42,765 bases of DNA from the IMG/VR virus record IMGVR_UViG_3300017788_000057, positions 1-42,765 of that record; one strand, given 5' to 3'. Shown one piece after another: positions 5,033 through 12,731 of this stretch (positions are counted from its first letter, which is position 1; each line of letters opens with the position of its first letter). The position numbers were made by a program, and so were the translations under genes. This stretch comes from a virus. The notes under the pieces are model-generated. The model saw only the letters and a list, made by a program, of their open reading frames with translations. It searched no databases and was not told the origin of the DNA.

Positions 5033-5076
5033 AAGTCTGCTGTGTCTACCGATTCCACCAAGGGGCCGTGTAGGGG

Positions 5077-5168
5077 TGGTGGGAGTGAAAGGATTCGAAC
5101 CTTTATTGTTAACCCTGAGGGACCAGATTTACAGTCTTGCGCAACACCGCCGTCGTTGCCGCACTCCC
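5077..5168 (-). tRNA. tRNA-Tyr(GUA), CCA encoded
   Basis: A class II cloverleaf: acceptor GGGAGTG/CACTCCC, anticodon loop CTGTAAA (anticodon GTA), long variable arm CCCT-CAGGG, T arm AAAGG-TTCGAAT-CCTTT, A73 and CCA at 5077-5079. The anticodon stem has one A-G mismatch. Confidence 0.9.
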
Positions 5169-5173
5169 GTGGT

Positions 5174-5244
5174 CGGTGTGCTGGGACTTGAACCCAGGCC
5201 ATACGGATTAAAAATCCGCTACTCTACCAACTGAGTTACACACC
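5174..5244 (-). tRNA. tRNA-Lys(UUU)
   Basis: A cloverleaf with acceptor GGTGTGT/GCACACC, D arm ACTC-AGTTGGTA-GAGT, anticodon stem GCGGA/TCCGT around TTTTTAA (anticodon TTT) and T arm CTGGG-TTCAAGT-CCCAG. The discriminator is G and CCA is not encoded. Its 5' end overlaps the last codons of the gene at 5236-5433. Confidence 0.9.
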
Positions 5245-5433
5245 GTTTTTTCTTCGTCGGCGACGCTTGTCCGCCTCTTGGTGCTCGGCCCACCATCGCT
5301 TTAGTATCGGCGTATCAATGTACGTGGGTACAAGTTCTGGATGATCCCGCAGCACATCACAGAGTGCGGCCGCCGCCGCCATGTTCTCGTAAGTACCTTC
5401 AGGCGGTCGATTATCGTCTTCGCGACAAGGCAT
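5236..5433 (-). CDS. Small hypothetical protein (65 aa)
   Basis: The ORF is open further upstream, but ATG 5433 (MPCREDDNRPPEGTYENM) is the better start because the upstream part is low-quality coding sequence overlapping hairpins. The body is a helical Ala/Leu-rich segment with PELVPTY and LKRWWAEH, and the end is a basic RRRRRK tail overlapping tRNA-Lys by nine bases. The basic end suggests nucleic-acid contact. No family was recognised. Confidence 0.55.
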   Translation of the reverse strand: MPCREDDNRPPEGTYENMAAAAALCDVLRDHPELVPTYIDTPILKRWWAEHQEADKRRRRRKNGV

Positions 5434-5456
5434 ATGTCTATTTTTGGTAAAGAAAG

Positions 5457-5486
5457 ATTTACTGCAAAAAACAACGTAGTTGTCAA
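5457..5486 (-). promoter_or_regulatory. Weak candidate promoter, minus strand
   Basis: TTGACA (5481-5486 on the complement) is followed after 17-18 bases by AGTAAAT, a poor -10 match, about 25 bases upstream of the start at 5433. It would drive the tRNA and accessory block. Confidence 0.25.
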
Positions 5487-5501
5487 AAAAAGAAATTACG
5501 A

Positions 5502-5527
5502 GGGAACCGGTTGTGTATCCGGTCCCC
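5502..5527 (-). promoter_or_regulatory. Hairpin upstream of the minus-strand block
   Basis: On the minus strand GGGGACCGG and CCGGTTCCC pair (with one G-U) around an eight-base loop. TTTCTTTTTTT lies a little downstream, so it may be a leader attenuator or terminator. Confidence 0.35.
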
Positions 5528-5605
5528 CCCTTAATTTCGGCGGTAGCTTTAGTGCTGCTTGCCGCCTTTACCCTATGCACTTCTAGGGGTGTTTTTTTAT
5601 TTTTT

Positions 5606-5632
5606 TAGATGATCGGAACAGCCGATCATCTA
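5606..5632. terminator. Perfect 11-bp hairpin
   Basis: TAGATGATCGG and CCGATCATCTA flank the loop AACAG. The T-run lies on the 5' side on the plus strand, so it is not a textbook terminator on either strand. A regulator-binding site is possible. Confidence 0.4.
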
Positions 5633-5766
5633 AAGTATATTTTTAATCGCGGGGTTTGCTGTTCAAGCGGATTACCAATCCAACCTCTTACATCTCGGTG
5701 GTTATTCGAGACAGACCGTATTCGAGCTGTGCGCGGCTTATTCACAGAGCACGGTCGCCGTCCTTA

Positions 5767-5801
5767 AAAAATTGCTCCAAGAAGACCTCGAAGCAATTTT
5801 T
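5767..5801. terminator. AT-rich inverted repeat, possible bidirectional terminator
   Basis: AAAAATTGCT and AGCAATTTTT are perfect complements 15 bases apart. Each strand therefore ends the stem in a T-run, the layout of a bidirectional terminator. Confidence 0.45.
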
Positions 5802-6003
5802 CATTAGACAACGTTACGTAGTTGTTACTAGTGTTTAGCTGTGGCGGCTTCACAGTGTATCACTAGACGGATTAGTTCGAGGACAGTTAGTTCACGACAC
5901 TATGTGTCGCTTATCAGGGGTATTGCACGGGCGTCCACCCGTCTGTCTTCAACCCCAACCATGGCCCAATCACCGTCCATGGTCGCCAGCGGTCTGCCGC
6001 CTT

Positions 6004-6064
6004 CGAATCATATGTGTAACCCACGATATGATTCGTTCGAATCATATGTAACCCATATGATTCG
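6004..6064. repeat. Two tandem hairpins built from CGAATCATAT
   Basis: CGAATCATAT/ATATGATTCG at 6004-6013 and 6026-6035, then CGAATCATATG/CATATGATTCG at 6038-6048 and 6054-6064. The two hairpins share arms and the loop core TAACC, so one is a duplication of the other. They sit about 60 bases before the first virion gene, as operator sites or an origin element might. Confidence 0.55.
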
Positions 6065-6125
6065 TCCTTCAATTAACTTATGACACAAAATAGTGCGTTT
6101 TTACACTATGTATATAAGGCATACC

Positions 6126-6428
6126 ATGCGGCAGCAGAAAAAGAAAACAAAAAAAGAAATATCTCTACAGGATTTACTTAAGGCGGAAGTAGATCCGACC
6201 ATTCAGGCAAAGATGCGGCAGAAAGAGACGGCCGCACCGGTACTGACTGGAGAAGACATGATGGCTGTCCGCATTTTTGCGCGGACAGTGCTGCCTATTG
6301 CGCGACAACGCAACAAAGACATGACTCTGGATCTCCTGGTCGAAAGACTTGTTTCTGTGCTTAAGACTGTGCGAAATCCTTTACGCAAGGTCATGTTGCG
6401 GCAAATGAAAGCGTATATAAATGATTGA
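6126..6428 (+). CDS. Hypothetical basic protein, first gene of the virion block (100 aa)
   Basis: ATG 6126 (MRQQKKKTKKEISLQDLLKA) is preferred over 6093 because AAGGCATACC lies just upstream and the earlier residues are weak. The protein is small, basic and all-helical in appearance, with no cysteine motif. It overlaps the next start by eight bases (ATGATTGA) and is therefore translationally coupled to the spike gene. It may be a baseplate or chaperone factor. Not recognised. Confidence 0.65.
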   Translation: MRQQKKKTKKEISLQDLLKAEVDPTIQAKMRQKETAAPVLTGEDMMAVRIFARTVLPIARQRNKDMTLDLLVERLVSVLKTVRNPLRKVMLRQMKAYIND

Positions 6429-7533
6429 TCCGTACAACGCCGCGACACACGGCGAAACTAAAGTAGCTGTAGGCGCAATACTGTGGTACCACAATCAGTT
6501 ACGTACGTATGATGTGAACGTGATCGGGCACGGTCAGGTACTCGCTAAGCAGCTATACGCAGGCGTCGACAAGCCTTATGGGCGCGGAACACGCGTCGTC
6601 CTGACCAGGTGTTCAGGCACCGATTGGTTTATTGTCGGCGAGCTGCCTACAGCAGGCGCTGGGGGTCAGCAACGCTCAGGTGAGCCGGTGGATTTGGCAG
6701 AGGTAGCGGATTTGGCGGCGAATCGCACACGCCTTACGGCGCCACTAACGCCTGACGCAGCGCGTGATTATACCGATGTCGACAGCAGTGGTCAAGCCGG
6801 TCCTGTTGTCAACGAAGGCGATGTACGTATCGAATCTGGTACAGCTAATCAACTAGCTAAAAGTTTCTTGCATATGCGGAGAGGCGGCGATATTCTTATG
6901 TCGGCGTCTAACGCGTGCTATGTATTGTTCAGCCGGTTTAAGCGCTCGATTATAGTACGCGCGTTGAATCTGTTCGAGAATATCGCAGGCTTCACGCGCC
7001 GGATAGAGACCCGCGCGCTAGGGAACAGGTACGCCACAACATACACGTCTACGATACGCAACGACCCACTACAAGACATACCGGATATACAAGTACGTGC
7101 TGGATATGTAAATGACACCGACATAGATGTAGGGGCTGAGGTTCGCTACGAAGGCGGCTACATACAATTAGCGCACAAAAAAGCATGTCGAATCAAGTTC
7201 GGCGATATTTGGTTTGTTTTAGGCGATCTAAGCAAAACCGCGGAAACACCCTTCGAGGGCACAGGCACAGGCGTTCAAATACACACAACAAAGGGTGTGA
7301 TAACCATATCTGATGATACCGAACACATACGCTTAGCTCTTCAAAATGGTACAACATCGGTAGATATAGGACCAATAGGTGTATCAGTCGCGCAGGCGGA
7401 CGCGCGGCTAACCGTCTCCTCAGGCCAGGTTACACTGGCAGCGCCGAGCGTGCAGATCGCTGCTGCAGAAACACTTGACATAGTTGCAGGCTCTTCCATA
7501 AAACTGACAGCACCTAGTATCGATCTAAACTGA
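6421..7533 (+). CDS. Baseplate spike protein (gpV/gp5-like beta-helix)
   Basis: 370 residues. The N-terminus (about 15-80, GAILWYHNQLRTYDVNVIG and KPYGRGTRVVLTRC) looks like the OB-fold domain of tail spikes. The C-terminus (about 300-370) is a repetitive beta-strand region, VTLAAPSVQIAAAETLDIVA then SSIKLTAPSIDLN, typical of the triple-stranded beta-helix of central spikes and VgrG proteins. The next gene encodes a PAAR-type tip, which supports this call. Such proteins form the trimeric needle that pierces the outer membrane when the sheath contracts. No lysozyme domain is seen. Confidence 0.75.
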   Translation: MIDPYNAATHGETKVAVGAILWYHNQLRTYDVNVIGHGQVLAKQLYAGVDKPYGRGTRVVLTRCSGTDWFIVGELPTAGAGGQQRSGEPVDLAEVADLAANRTRLTAPLTPDAARDYTDVDSSGQAGPVVNEGDVRIESGTANQLAKSFLHMRRGGDILMSASNACYVLFSRFKRSIIVRALNLFENIAGFTRRIETRALGNRYATTYTSTIRNDPLQDIPDIQVRAGYVNDTDIDVGAEVRYEGGYIQLAHKKACRIKFGDIWFVLGDLSKTAETPFEGTGTGVQIHTTKGVITISDDTEHIRLALQNGTTSVDIGPIGVSVAQADARLTVSSGQVTLAAPSVQIAAAETLDIVAGSSIKLTAPSIDLN

Positions 7534-7534
7534 C

Positions 7535-7816
7535 ATGGTTGTGCGCATCAACAATCGACTAGTACAGGTTGCGGGTTCGCCGCTCACGGACGGCGATGTA
7601 CACGCTATCGGCGTACCGACTGTTCGCGTAAACGGTAAACCTATTGCCGTGATTGGTCAGCCCACGACAGGTCACGGTAGCTTTCCTCCGACAGTCGCTG
7701 CCGAGGGGTCCGATAATGTCCGCGTCATGGGTCTAGGTGTGGTACGCGCAGGGGATGCGTATACACCGCACACTGATGGCAAAGAGACGCACACGGGTCT
7801 GGCGGCACCGCTGTAG
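7535..7816 (+). CDS. PAAR-type spike tip protein (93 aa)
   Basis: A short protein with the typical PAAR build: an early GSPLTDGDVHAIG, a strand VRVNGKPIAVIGQPTTGHG, then GSDNVRVMGLGVVRAGD and a final HTDG-KETHTG. Histidines at the turns (DVHAI, GHGS, TPHTDG, ETHTG) suit the metal site of PAAR cones. It follows the spike gene by one base and would cap the needle. Confidence 0.8.
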   Translation: MVVRINNRLVQVAGSPLTDGDVHAIGVPTVRVNGKPIAVIGQPTTGHGSFPPTVAAEGSDNVRVMGLGVVRAGDAYTPHTDGKETHTGLAAPL

Positions 7817-7842
7817 CGGTTTCCGTGTCAGGAAACCGCTAC
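7813..7842 (+). terminator. Hairpin after the spike tip gene
   Basis: GTAGCGGTTTCC and GGAAACCGCTAC form a 12-bp stem with loop GTGTCA, beginning at the stop codon of the PAAR gene. Only a short T stretch follows (ACTGTTCT). Confidence 0.6.
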
Positions 7843-7849
7843 ACTGTTC

Positions 7850-7859
7850 TATACTAATA
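7850..7859 (+). promoter_or_regulatory. TATACTAATA box, copy 1
   Basis: The decamer TATACTAATA lies directly after a hairpin and 20 bases before the ATG at 7880. The same decamer follows the hairpin after the capsid gene. It is AT-rich and -10-like and could be the signal of a phage-specific promoter. Confidence 0.3.
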
Positions 7860-7879
7860 GTTGAGGTAATATATTTTTT

Positions 7880-8212
7880 ATGACCGGCGTTTTACCTAAC
7901 GTATTTTTAGCAGCTAATCACACTGAACAGGCGCCATTTTCTATGGATGTTGCAGGCTTCACGTTTTACAGGGTTTCTAACAAAACCGCAGATATCCCTG
8001 TATTTGTTCGTGCAAACATTGGCGTAGGTGGTGCCACAAAAGGACCCTGGGTACGCCTGCGTCCGCTAGGTGAAGGTATGCTGGCATACCCGACCGGCGC
8101 TTCTATAACACAGATAGAGGCGTATCTACCTAATAATCCGCGGTTCATCTCCATGGCGACTGGCGCGGTATCGCATGCGCAATCAGCCAGACTCGAATTC
8201 ACAACTGCCTGA
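7880..8212 (+). CDS. Hypothetical virion protein (110 aa)
   Basis: A beta-rich 110-residue protein with Gly/Pro turns (ANIGVGGATKGPWVRLRPLG), no signal or cysteines. Its stop overlaps the next start. It lies between the spike module and the large structural protein, which suggests a small baseplate, fibre or decoration subunit, but no family was recognised. An alternative promoter (TATACTAATA) sits before it. Confidence 0.6.
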   Translation: MTGVLPNVFLAANHTEQAPFSMDVAGFTFYRVSNKTADIPVFVRANIGVGGATKGPWVRLRPLGEGMLAYPTGASITQIEAYLPNNPRFISMATGAVSHAQSARLEFTTA

Positions 8213-9846
8213 TGGAACCTTTATTCTTACAAAAAGAACAGTCTCACAAAAAAGAGGCTACGTATCGCTTAGGTCGTGACGTTAAATCTTGGGAACAAGA
8301 TATCATCGAGAAATTGCACGAAGAGCATCCGTATCTTCCTGATTATAACATCAAAGTCGCTTTGCGAAAAACCGACGAGAACGCGGGTGCAGGTGTAGGA
8401 CAAATCGTCGTTGATGATGATATTCGAATTCCGGTTATCATAAAAGATTTTAGACTACAGCCGCTCGATCTTATGTACTACAACGACGAGCTGTTGCCTA
8501 TAACGCAGACGAGTATTGACAATATCACACAAGACGGGTCGTTTGGTAAAGTTATAAAACCTATCGAGACGGGCGCCGACATGGGCATCCGCAGCGCGGT
8601 ACAGCCGCCGCACTACGGCAAATACGCGTACGCTAGTGTGCTAGACTTCTCAGCGGAGGAGTTTAAAACCGCGCTGGCCTCTGTCTATACACCGAACGGC
8701 CTTAAATACGATCTAGAAGATGCTCGGCTATTCCGAGAAGCTGTGGCGTATTATGCAAATAAACCGCAGCTCGAGAAAGCCGCTTCAGCGGTTAGACCGC
8801 AATTGGCGCTACTAAAAGAAGGGTCTTACACCAACCTGCGATCTGGTGGTGCGCAGACTGTTGTTGGAACGGGCGTCATCTGTAAACTCGCTTCATTCGC
8901 GGGCAAGCTCCACGACAGTGTTATCTATTTGGACAAGACCGGCTCTTATTTCATTGGAGACGCCGTGCCGGGTATTGCAACAAAGGTTGAGCTTACATAT
9001 ACGGAACCAAAAGGTCACGGCTGCTTTGTGGTTTCTAACGGCGAAACCACAATCGCGACCGAGCCGGTCCGTGTACTGTACAAAACGGCAGAGCACATCG
9101 TAGTCCATGCAGGTCTAGGTGAGCGACTGACTATACAACAAAACGCCGCTTTCGCCGATTTCACGAAGATCGGATCTGACGTGTTTTTATCAGATAAGTG
9201 GCGCTTTGTCCCTATCACAAAGACGACGACCGTCGGCGATGCAGGAGCGATTAACAAGCTAGCAGCCGCAGGCGCTGATTTCGTTGTCCGTCGCGTAGGT
9301 CAACGATATCTTCTTGAGGGCGACACGACCAAAGTTCCCTTACTGGCAAAGATGGCCGACGCGCCCGTTACGCGATATGAAATGCAGAACGGCTTCAGCG
9401 CCTACTGCTCTCCGGAGGAAGTAGGTGCGATATTAGCGCAGGCAGACCGAGCTATTGCAGCCAAGATCAAAGTGTTCGCACCGAACCCCCGAACTGGTGA
9501 TATAGAAGAAATTCCAAAAATAGCGAAGGCGGATATGTATGCTATCATCAAGACGGCGGGAATACTGACGGATACGATCATCAAAGAAGCGGACATCGAC
9601 GAAGCCGCTGCAGAGAAGACTGTAGATGTTCTACTGGGATTAAACTTCCTAAATAAACAAAACATCTACAAGATGCTCGAAGGTATCGATGATCTGCAAG
9701 CTGCGCGAGGGGTTTTGGCGCGTGTACTACTTGCCGGACGGTTCGGGCTCGATATTGACGTCAGCACGGTACGTACTGCGGTGTTTGCCTTAGATGCCGT
9801 GATCAAAGACTTGCGCCGCCTTCGCCAGACCCATCTTGTCGAGTAG
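8212..9846 (+). CDS. Large virion structural protein (544 aa)
   Basis: 544 residues starting MEPLFLQKEQSHKKEATY. Residues about 85-120 contain RIPVIIKDFRLQPLDLMYYN and then LPITQTSIDNIT, a layout seen in uncharacterised phage structural proteins in which a short domain names a parameter block before a long body. The motif hydrophobic-x-K-x-A appears repeatedly (EKAAS, CKLAS, NKLAA, AKMAD, PKIAK, IKTAG), as in the other head proteins here. The ATG overlaps the stop of the upstream gene. A portal role cannot be excluded, but no portal signature was found. Confidence 0.65.
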   Translation: MEPLFLQKEQSHKKEATYRLGRDVKSWEQDIIEKLHEEHPYLPDYNIKVALRKTDENAGAGVGQIVVDDDIRIPVIIKDFRLQPLDLMYYNDELLPITQTSIDNITQDGSFGKVIKPIETGADMGIRSAVQPPHYGKYAYASVLDFSAEEFKTALASVYTPNGLKYDLEDARLFREAVAYYANKPQLEKAASAVRPQLALLKEGSYTNLRSGGAQTVVGTGVICKLASFAGKLHDSVIYLDKTGSYFIGDAVPGIATKVELTYTEPKGHGCFVVSNGETTIATEPVRVLYKTAEHIVVHAGLGERLTIQQNAAFADFTKIGSDVFLSDKWRFVPITKTTTVGDAGAINKLAAAGADFVVRRVGQRYLLEGDTTKVPLLAKMADAPVTRYEMQNGFSAYCSPEEVGAILAQADRAIAAKIKVFAPNPRTGDIEEIPKIAKADMYAIIKTAGILTDTIIKEADIDEAAAEKTVDVLLGLNFLNKQNIYKMLEGIDDLQAARGVLARVLLAGRFGLDIDVSTVRTAVFALDAVIKDLRRLRQTHLVE

Positions 9847-10901
9847 TGGCAAAAAGAAACAACATATATGTAAAACCTCAGTTATGTAAAGAGTTCGGGA
9901 TCACGGAACGTGTCTTAACTCATTTGACTGAGCTTAATTTGGTGCGTCCCGACTGGCAGTATCGGCACGGACTGCAGATAGTCGATTTGTCAGAACGCGA
10001 TAGACGTGTTCTGATGTGCGCCAAAAATTCGCCATACAATGAGCATCCACTACGGATGCCTTTCCAGCGGTTTCTGCTGCTTCGCTTTATGCAGATGCCG
10101 CTGGATCTTATTCAATTTGAACTTGAGCAAAAAAACCTATTCGATTGCTCGAAGTTTTCGGACTCCTACCTAAGTGATCTACGGGATAGGTTTTTATTAA
10201 ACTGTCCTGAAGAACTGCACGAGTGCTTACTAGACCACCGACCTCCTAAAAACAAAGAAGAGCGGGAAGTCTTTGACACACTTTTAGATGTCTGTGAAGT
10301 GCGCGTCGCGTACGAGCACCCGGAGTGGGACACGGCCATGGCTTTCATGAATGACATGAAAGTCAAAACAATTGTCGACTGTGCACTAAGCACCGTAGGT
10401 ACGTTCGAGCAAATAGCATTATTCTTACACGAAGTGTTAGGTGTGTCGATAAGTCCGGAAGGTCTTTTGTTCTATCAGCAATTGCTGCATGATATGTCTT
10501 TACTGACGCCTGCGGATATCAAAGCGTACTTTAAAGGTATTCATCCGTCCAGGCGGCAAGAGCTACAGCGCGCGCACGGAACGCCGCTGGACGTATACAA
10601 AGTACAGTCTGGTCTACAAGTCAACGTCGACTCAGATGAGATAATCGAGACGGCCCTCAGCCAAGTGGCGCGCAAGGTACTTGATTTGGCGACCAATATG
10701 GATACAGCCACGTCCGATGAAACGTACAGAGCGCTTCGCGCGTTTAATGTATTACTCGATAGACGCGTTAACGTGGGCCGCACTGCGCGCACAACGGTTA
10801 AGGAGACTGCGCCCGAGTTCTTGAAAACGTTGTCGCTGGCCCCTCAGCCGCCGTCACACGGCAAAATTCTTATACCAGACGGTACTAACGTAGTACTATG
10901 A
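9846..10901 (+). CDS. Terminase-associated protein upstream of TerL (351 aa)
   Basis: GTG start at 9846 overlapping the previous stop. The protein is mainly helical. Residues about 10-60 (LCKEFGITERVLTHLTELNL then HGLQIVDLSERD) look like a winged-helix or MerR-like DNA-reading segment. Its end overlaps the terminase start by four bases. Position and the N-terminal DNA-binding look suggest the small terminase subunit or a packaging accessory, though 351 residues is long for TerS. Not proven by sequence. Confidence 0.5.
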   Translation: MAKRNNIYVKPQLCKEFGITERVLTHLTELNLVRPDWQYRHGLQIVDLSERDRRVLMCAKNSPYNEHPLRMPFQRFLLLRFMQMPLDLIQFELEQKNLFDCSKFSDSYLSDLRDRFLLNCPEELHECLLDHRPPKNKEEREVFDTLLDVCEVRVAYEHPEWDTAMAFMNDMKVKTIVDCALSTVGTFEQIALFLHEVLGVSISPEGLLFYQQLLHDMSLLTPADIKAYFKGIHPSRRQELQRAHGTPLDVYKVQSGLQVNVDSDEIIETALSQVARKVLDLATNMDTATSDETYRALRAFNVLLDRRVNVGRTARTTVKETAPEFLKTLSLAPQPPSHGKILIPDGTNVVL

Positions 10902-12706
10902 CACAGTCTGCAGCTTTTCTGGACGTAACTGTCCCGCCGTCGGCATATAAAGACTTGCGCGAAGCGCATTTGTTGCGTGACGATATCAGTTGCGATGATG
11001 AGACGGTTCCTGCGGAAGATTGGCTATCCCTAAATGCGGCGCTTGAGCGCGCTGCCGATGATCTGGAGCCCGACGTAGCGCCTGAGTTGGACATAACACA
11101 GCAGCAGGTGAATCTTACAGACCTTGTGTCGCAGTATCTCACTGTTGACGGTAAACCGTTTTCGTTCTTAGGCAGAGAATATCTAAGAGGTGTATACGAT
11201 TATTTTTCTGATTATCCGGAAGGTTGTCGAAACATCTTATTATTGTCCTCCAGGCAAATTGAAAAATCAACAACGCAATCAGCTAAGTCGTGTGCGCTGG
11301 CCATGGTCAATCCTGCGTACAAGACGCTGTACATAGCTCCTCGATACGATCAAGTGATCATATTTTCGCAGCAGCGGTTTAAACCCATGTGCGAAGATTC
11401 ACCGCTGATGCTACGTACGTTTGTTAATCCTAACAAATGCTTGTGGCAGGTGAAGGCGCGGCAATTCACTAACGGCGCTTTCTTTAATTTCCGCTCTTGC
11501 TATCTAAACGCAGACAACGCTCGCGGTATATCCGCGAACCATCTGCTTATCGACGAAATTCAGGATATCGTACCGGACGCTATCCCGGTTTTAGAGGAAT
11601 GCCAGGCGCACTCACCCGACAACATTAAATACAACTTGTATGCCGGGACACCTAAAAGCACAGCAAATATTATCACACTACGGTGGGAAAATTCGTGCAT
11701 GTTCGAGTGGTTGACAAAATGCGGCAGTTGTAACCACTGGAACATGAATGACGAGTCGATCATTCAAGACGATAAGTACGCGTGCGCGCGATGTGGTAAA
11801 GCCATAGACATACGCAGTAATGGGTTATGGGTACCCAGAAAACCATCGCTTCTAGATAAACGGTGGGGTTTCCGCATAACACAGATGATGGTACCGTTCA
11901 AAGAACATAAACACATCGTAGCGAAGCGAGACGACCCGAATATATCTAGAGCTAAATACCTTAACGAGACCCTCGGTCTTCCGTATGATGAAGGCGAGAT
12001 GGGCATCACAGATGCCGTACTAGAGCGCGCGTGTAAAGACTACGACATGCTTCAACCGCACCAGATCGCACTTCAGTACAAACAAAGAGGTTTTAAGGTA
12101 TACGCCGGCGTGGATTACGGAACGGCGGAAGGCAGTAATCCATCATTCACAGTACTAACGATCGGCACCATGTTAGCGAACGGAATTTTTCGTGTACTAT
12201 TCATGAAAAAGTTTAAGGGAGCGGAGGCTGATTCTGTCAACGAGCTTAACTTGATCGACCGACTGTGTAGAGCAGCTGACGTTGATTGGATCGGAGCTGA
12301 CTGGGGACACGGCGCACACCAGAACGCCCGGCTCGAGCGCGAGCGGGGATGGCAGCGGGTAGGTTCGCGTGATGTATTGATGGAGTTCCGGTATGTGACA
12401 CAGAAAAAAGAAATGACGTGGAACGGTAAATACTATCACATAGATCGTAACCAAACAATGGGGCGCACGATCGATGCGATAAGACAGTGTGACGAGCCTG
12501 GCGGCATACAGTTTTTCAGGTATACGCAGTTCACCGAATTCCGGTCTGATCTGACTACAATATATCTAGAATACAATCACGATAGAGGGACGTATTCGTA
12601 CCAACATCAATTACCCGACGATGCGTTCCACTCTGTAAATTACGCATATATAGCTGCCAGACAAGGTTCAGGACTAGGACTGCCGTCAGGTTTGCCGTCT
12701 ATTTAG
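10898..12706 (+). CDS. terL: Terminase large subunit
   Basis: 602 residues. The ATPase motifs are in order: a Walker A-like SSRQIEKST (117-125), where Glu122 stands in the usual Gly position before Lys123; Walker B LLIDEI (216-221); and coupling motif AGTPKST (249-255). A zinc ribbon follows (C275/C278 and C296/C299). The C-terminal RNase H-like nuclease is marked by GVDYG (Asp406), GADWG (Asp468) and DDAFHSVNYA near 580. It packages DNA into the prohead at the portal and cuts the concatemer. The zinc ribbon between the domains recalls the GpA-type branch. Confidence 0.93.
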   Translation: MTQSAAFLDVTVPPSAYKDLREAHLLRDDISCDDETVPAEDWLSLNAALERAADDLEPDVAPELDITQQQVNLTDLVSQYLTVDGKPFSFLGREYLRGVYDYFSDYPEGCRNILLLSSRQIEKSTTQSAKSCALAMVNPAYKTLYIAPRYDQVIIFSQQRFKPMCEDSPLMLRTFVNPNKCLWQVKARQFTNGAFFNFRSCYLNADNARGISANHLLIDEIQDIVPDAIPVLEECQAHSPDNIKYNLYAGTPKSTANIITLRWENSCMFEWLTKCGSCNHWNMNDESIIQDDKYACARCGKAIDIRSNGLWVPRKPSLLDKRWGFRITQMMVPFKEHKHIVAKRDDPNISRAKYLNETLGLPYDEGEMGITDAVLERACKDYDMLQPHQIALQYKQRGFKVYAGVDYGTAEGSNPSFTVLTIGTMLANGIFRVLFMKKFKGAEADSVNELNLIDRLCRAADVDWIGADWGHGAHQNARLERERGWQRVGSRDVLMEFRYVTQKKEMTWNGKYYHIDRNQTMGRTIDAIRQCDEPGGIQFFRYTQFTEFRSDLTTIYLEYNHDRGTYSYQHQLPDDAFHSVNYAYIAARQGSGLGLPSGLPSI

Positions 12707-12731
12707 TCTATATACTAGAATTAGTCGTATA

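Larger units (their letters stand above)
4600..5067 (-). tRNA. tRNA-Leu(UAA), split by a group I intron, CCA encoded
   Basis: The 5' exon 5033-5067 has acceptor GGCCCCT, D arm GTGG...CAC, stem GCAGA and C32 U33 U34. The 3' exon 4600-4651 starts AAAA, then stem TCTGC, a long variable arm, T arm GCCGG-TTCGAAT-CCGGC, acceptor AGGGGTC, A73 and CCA. Joining gives loop CTTAAAA, anticodon TAA, and all stems pair. The insertion site (U34/A35) is the classical site of cyanobacterial and plastid tRNA-Leu(UAA) introns. Confidence 0.95.
5434..6125. other. Divergent intergenic region rich in hairpins
   Basis: Almost 700 bases separate the minus-strand tRNA block from the plus-strand virion block. Short ORFs here (for example 5841-6083) have poor composition and no ribosome site and are not called. 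The region holds at least five inverted repeats, AT-rich stretches and a TTGACA box on the minus strand. It must contain promoters for both blocks and is the best place in this window for a replication origin, although no DnaA-type or iteron array is evident. Confidence 0.5.

Noticed and set aside
5841-6083. 80-codon ORF in the intergenic region
   Set aside because: It runs through several hairpins, has a Ser/Arg-rich composition unlike the neighbours and no ribosome site.
8846-9108. Shadow ORFs inside the 544-residue structural gene and similar ones across the virion block
   Set aside because: They are in other frames of clear genes, have skewed composition and no start context.
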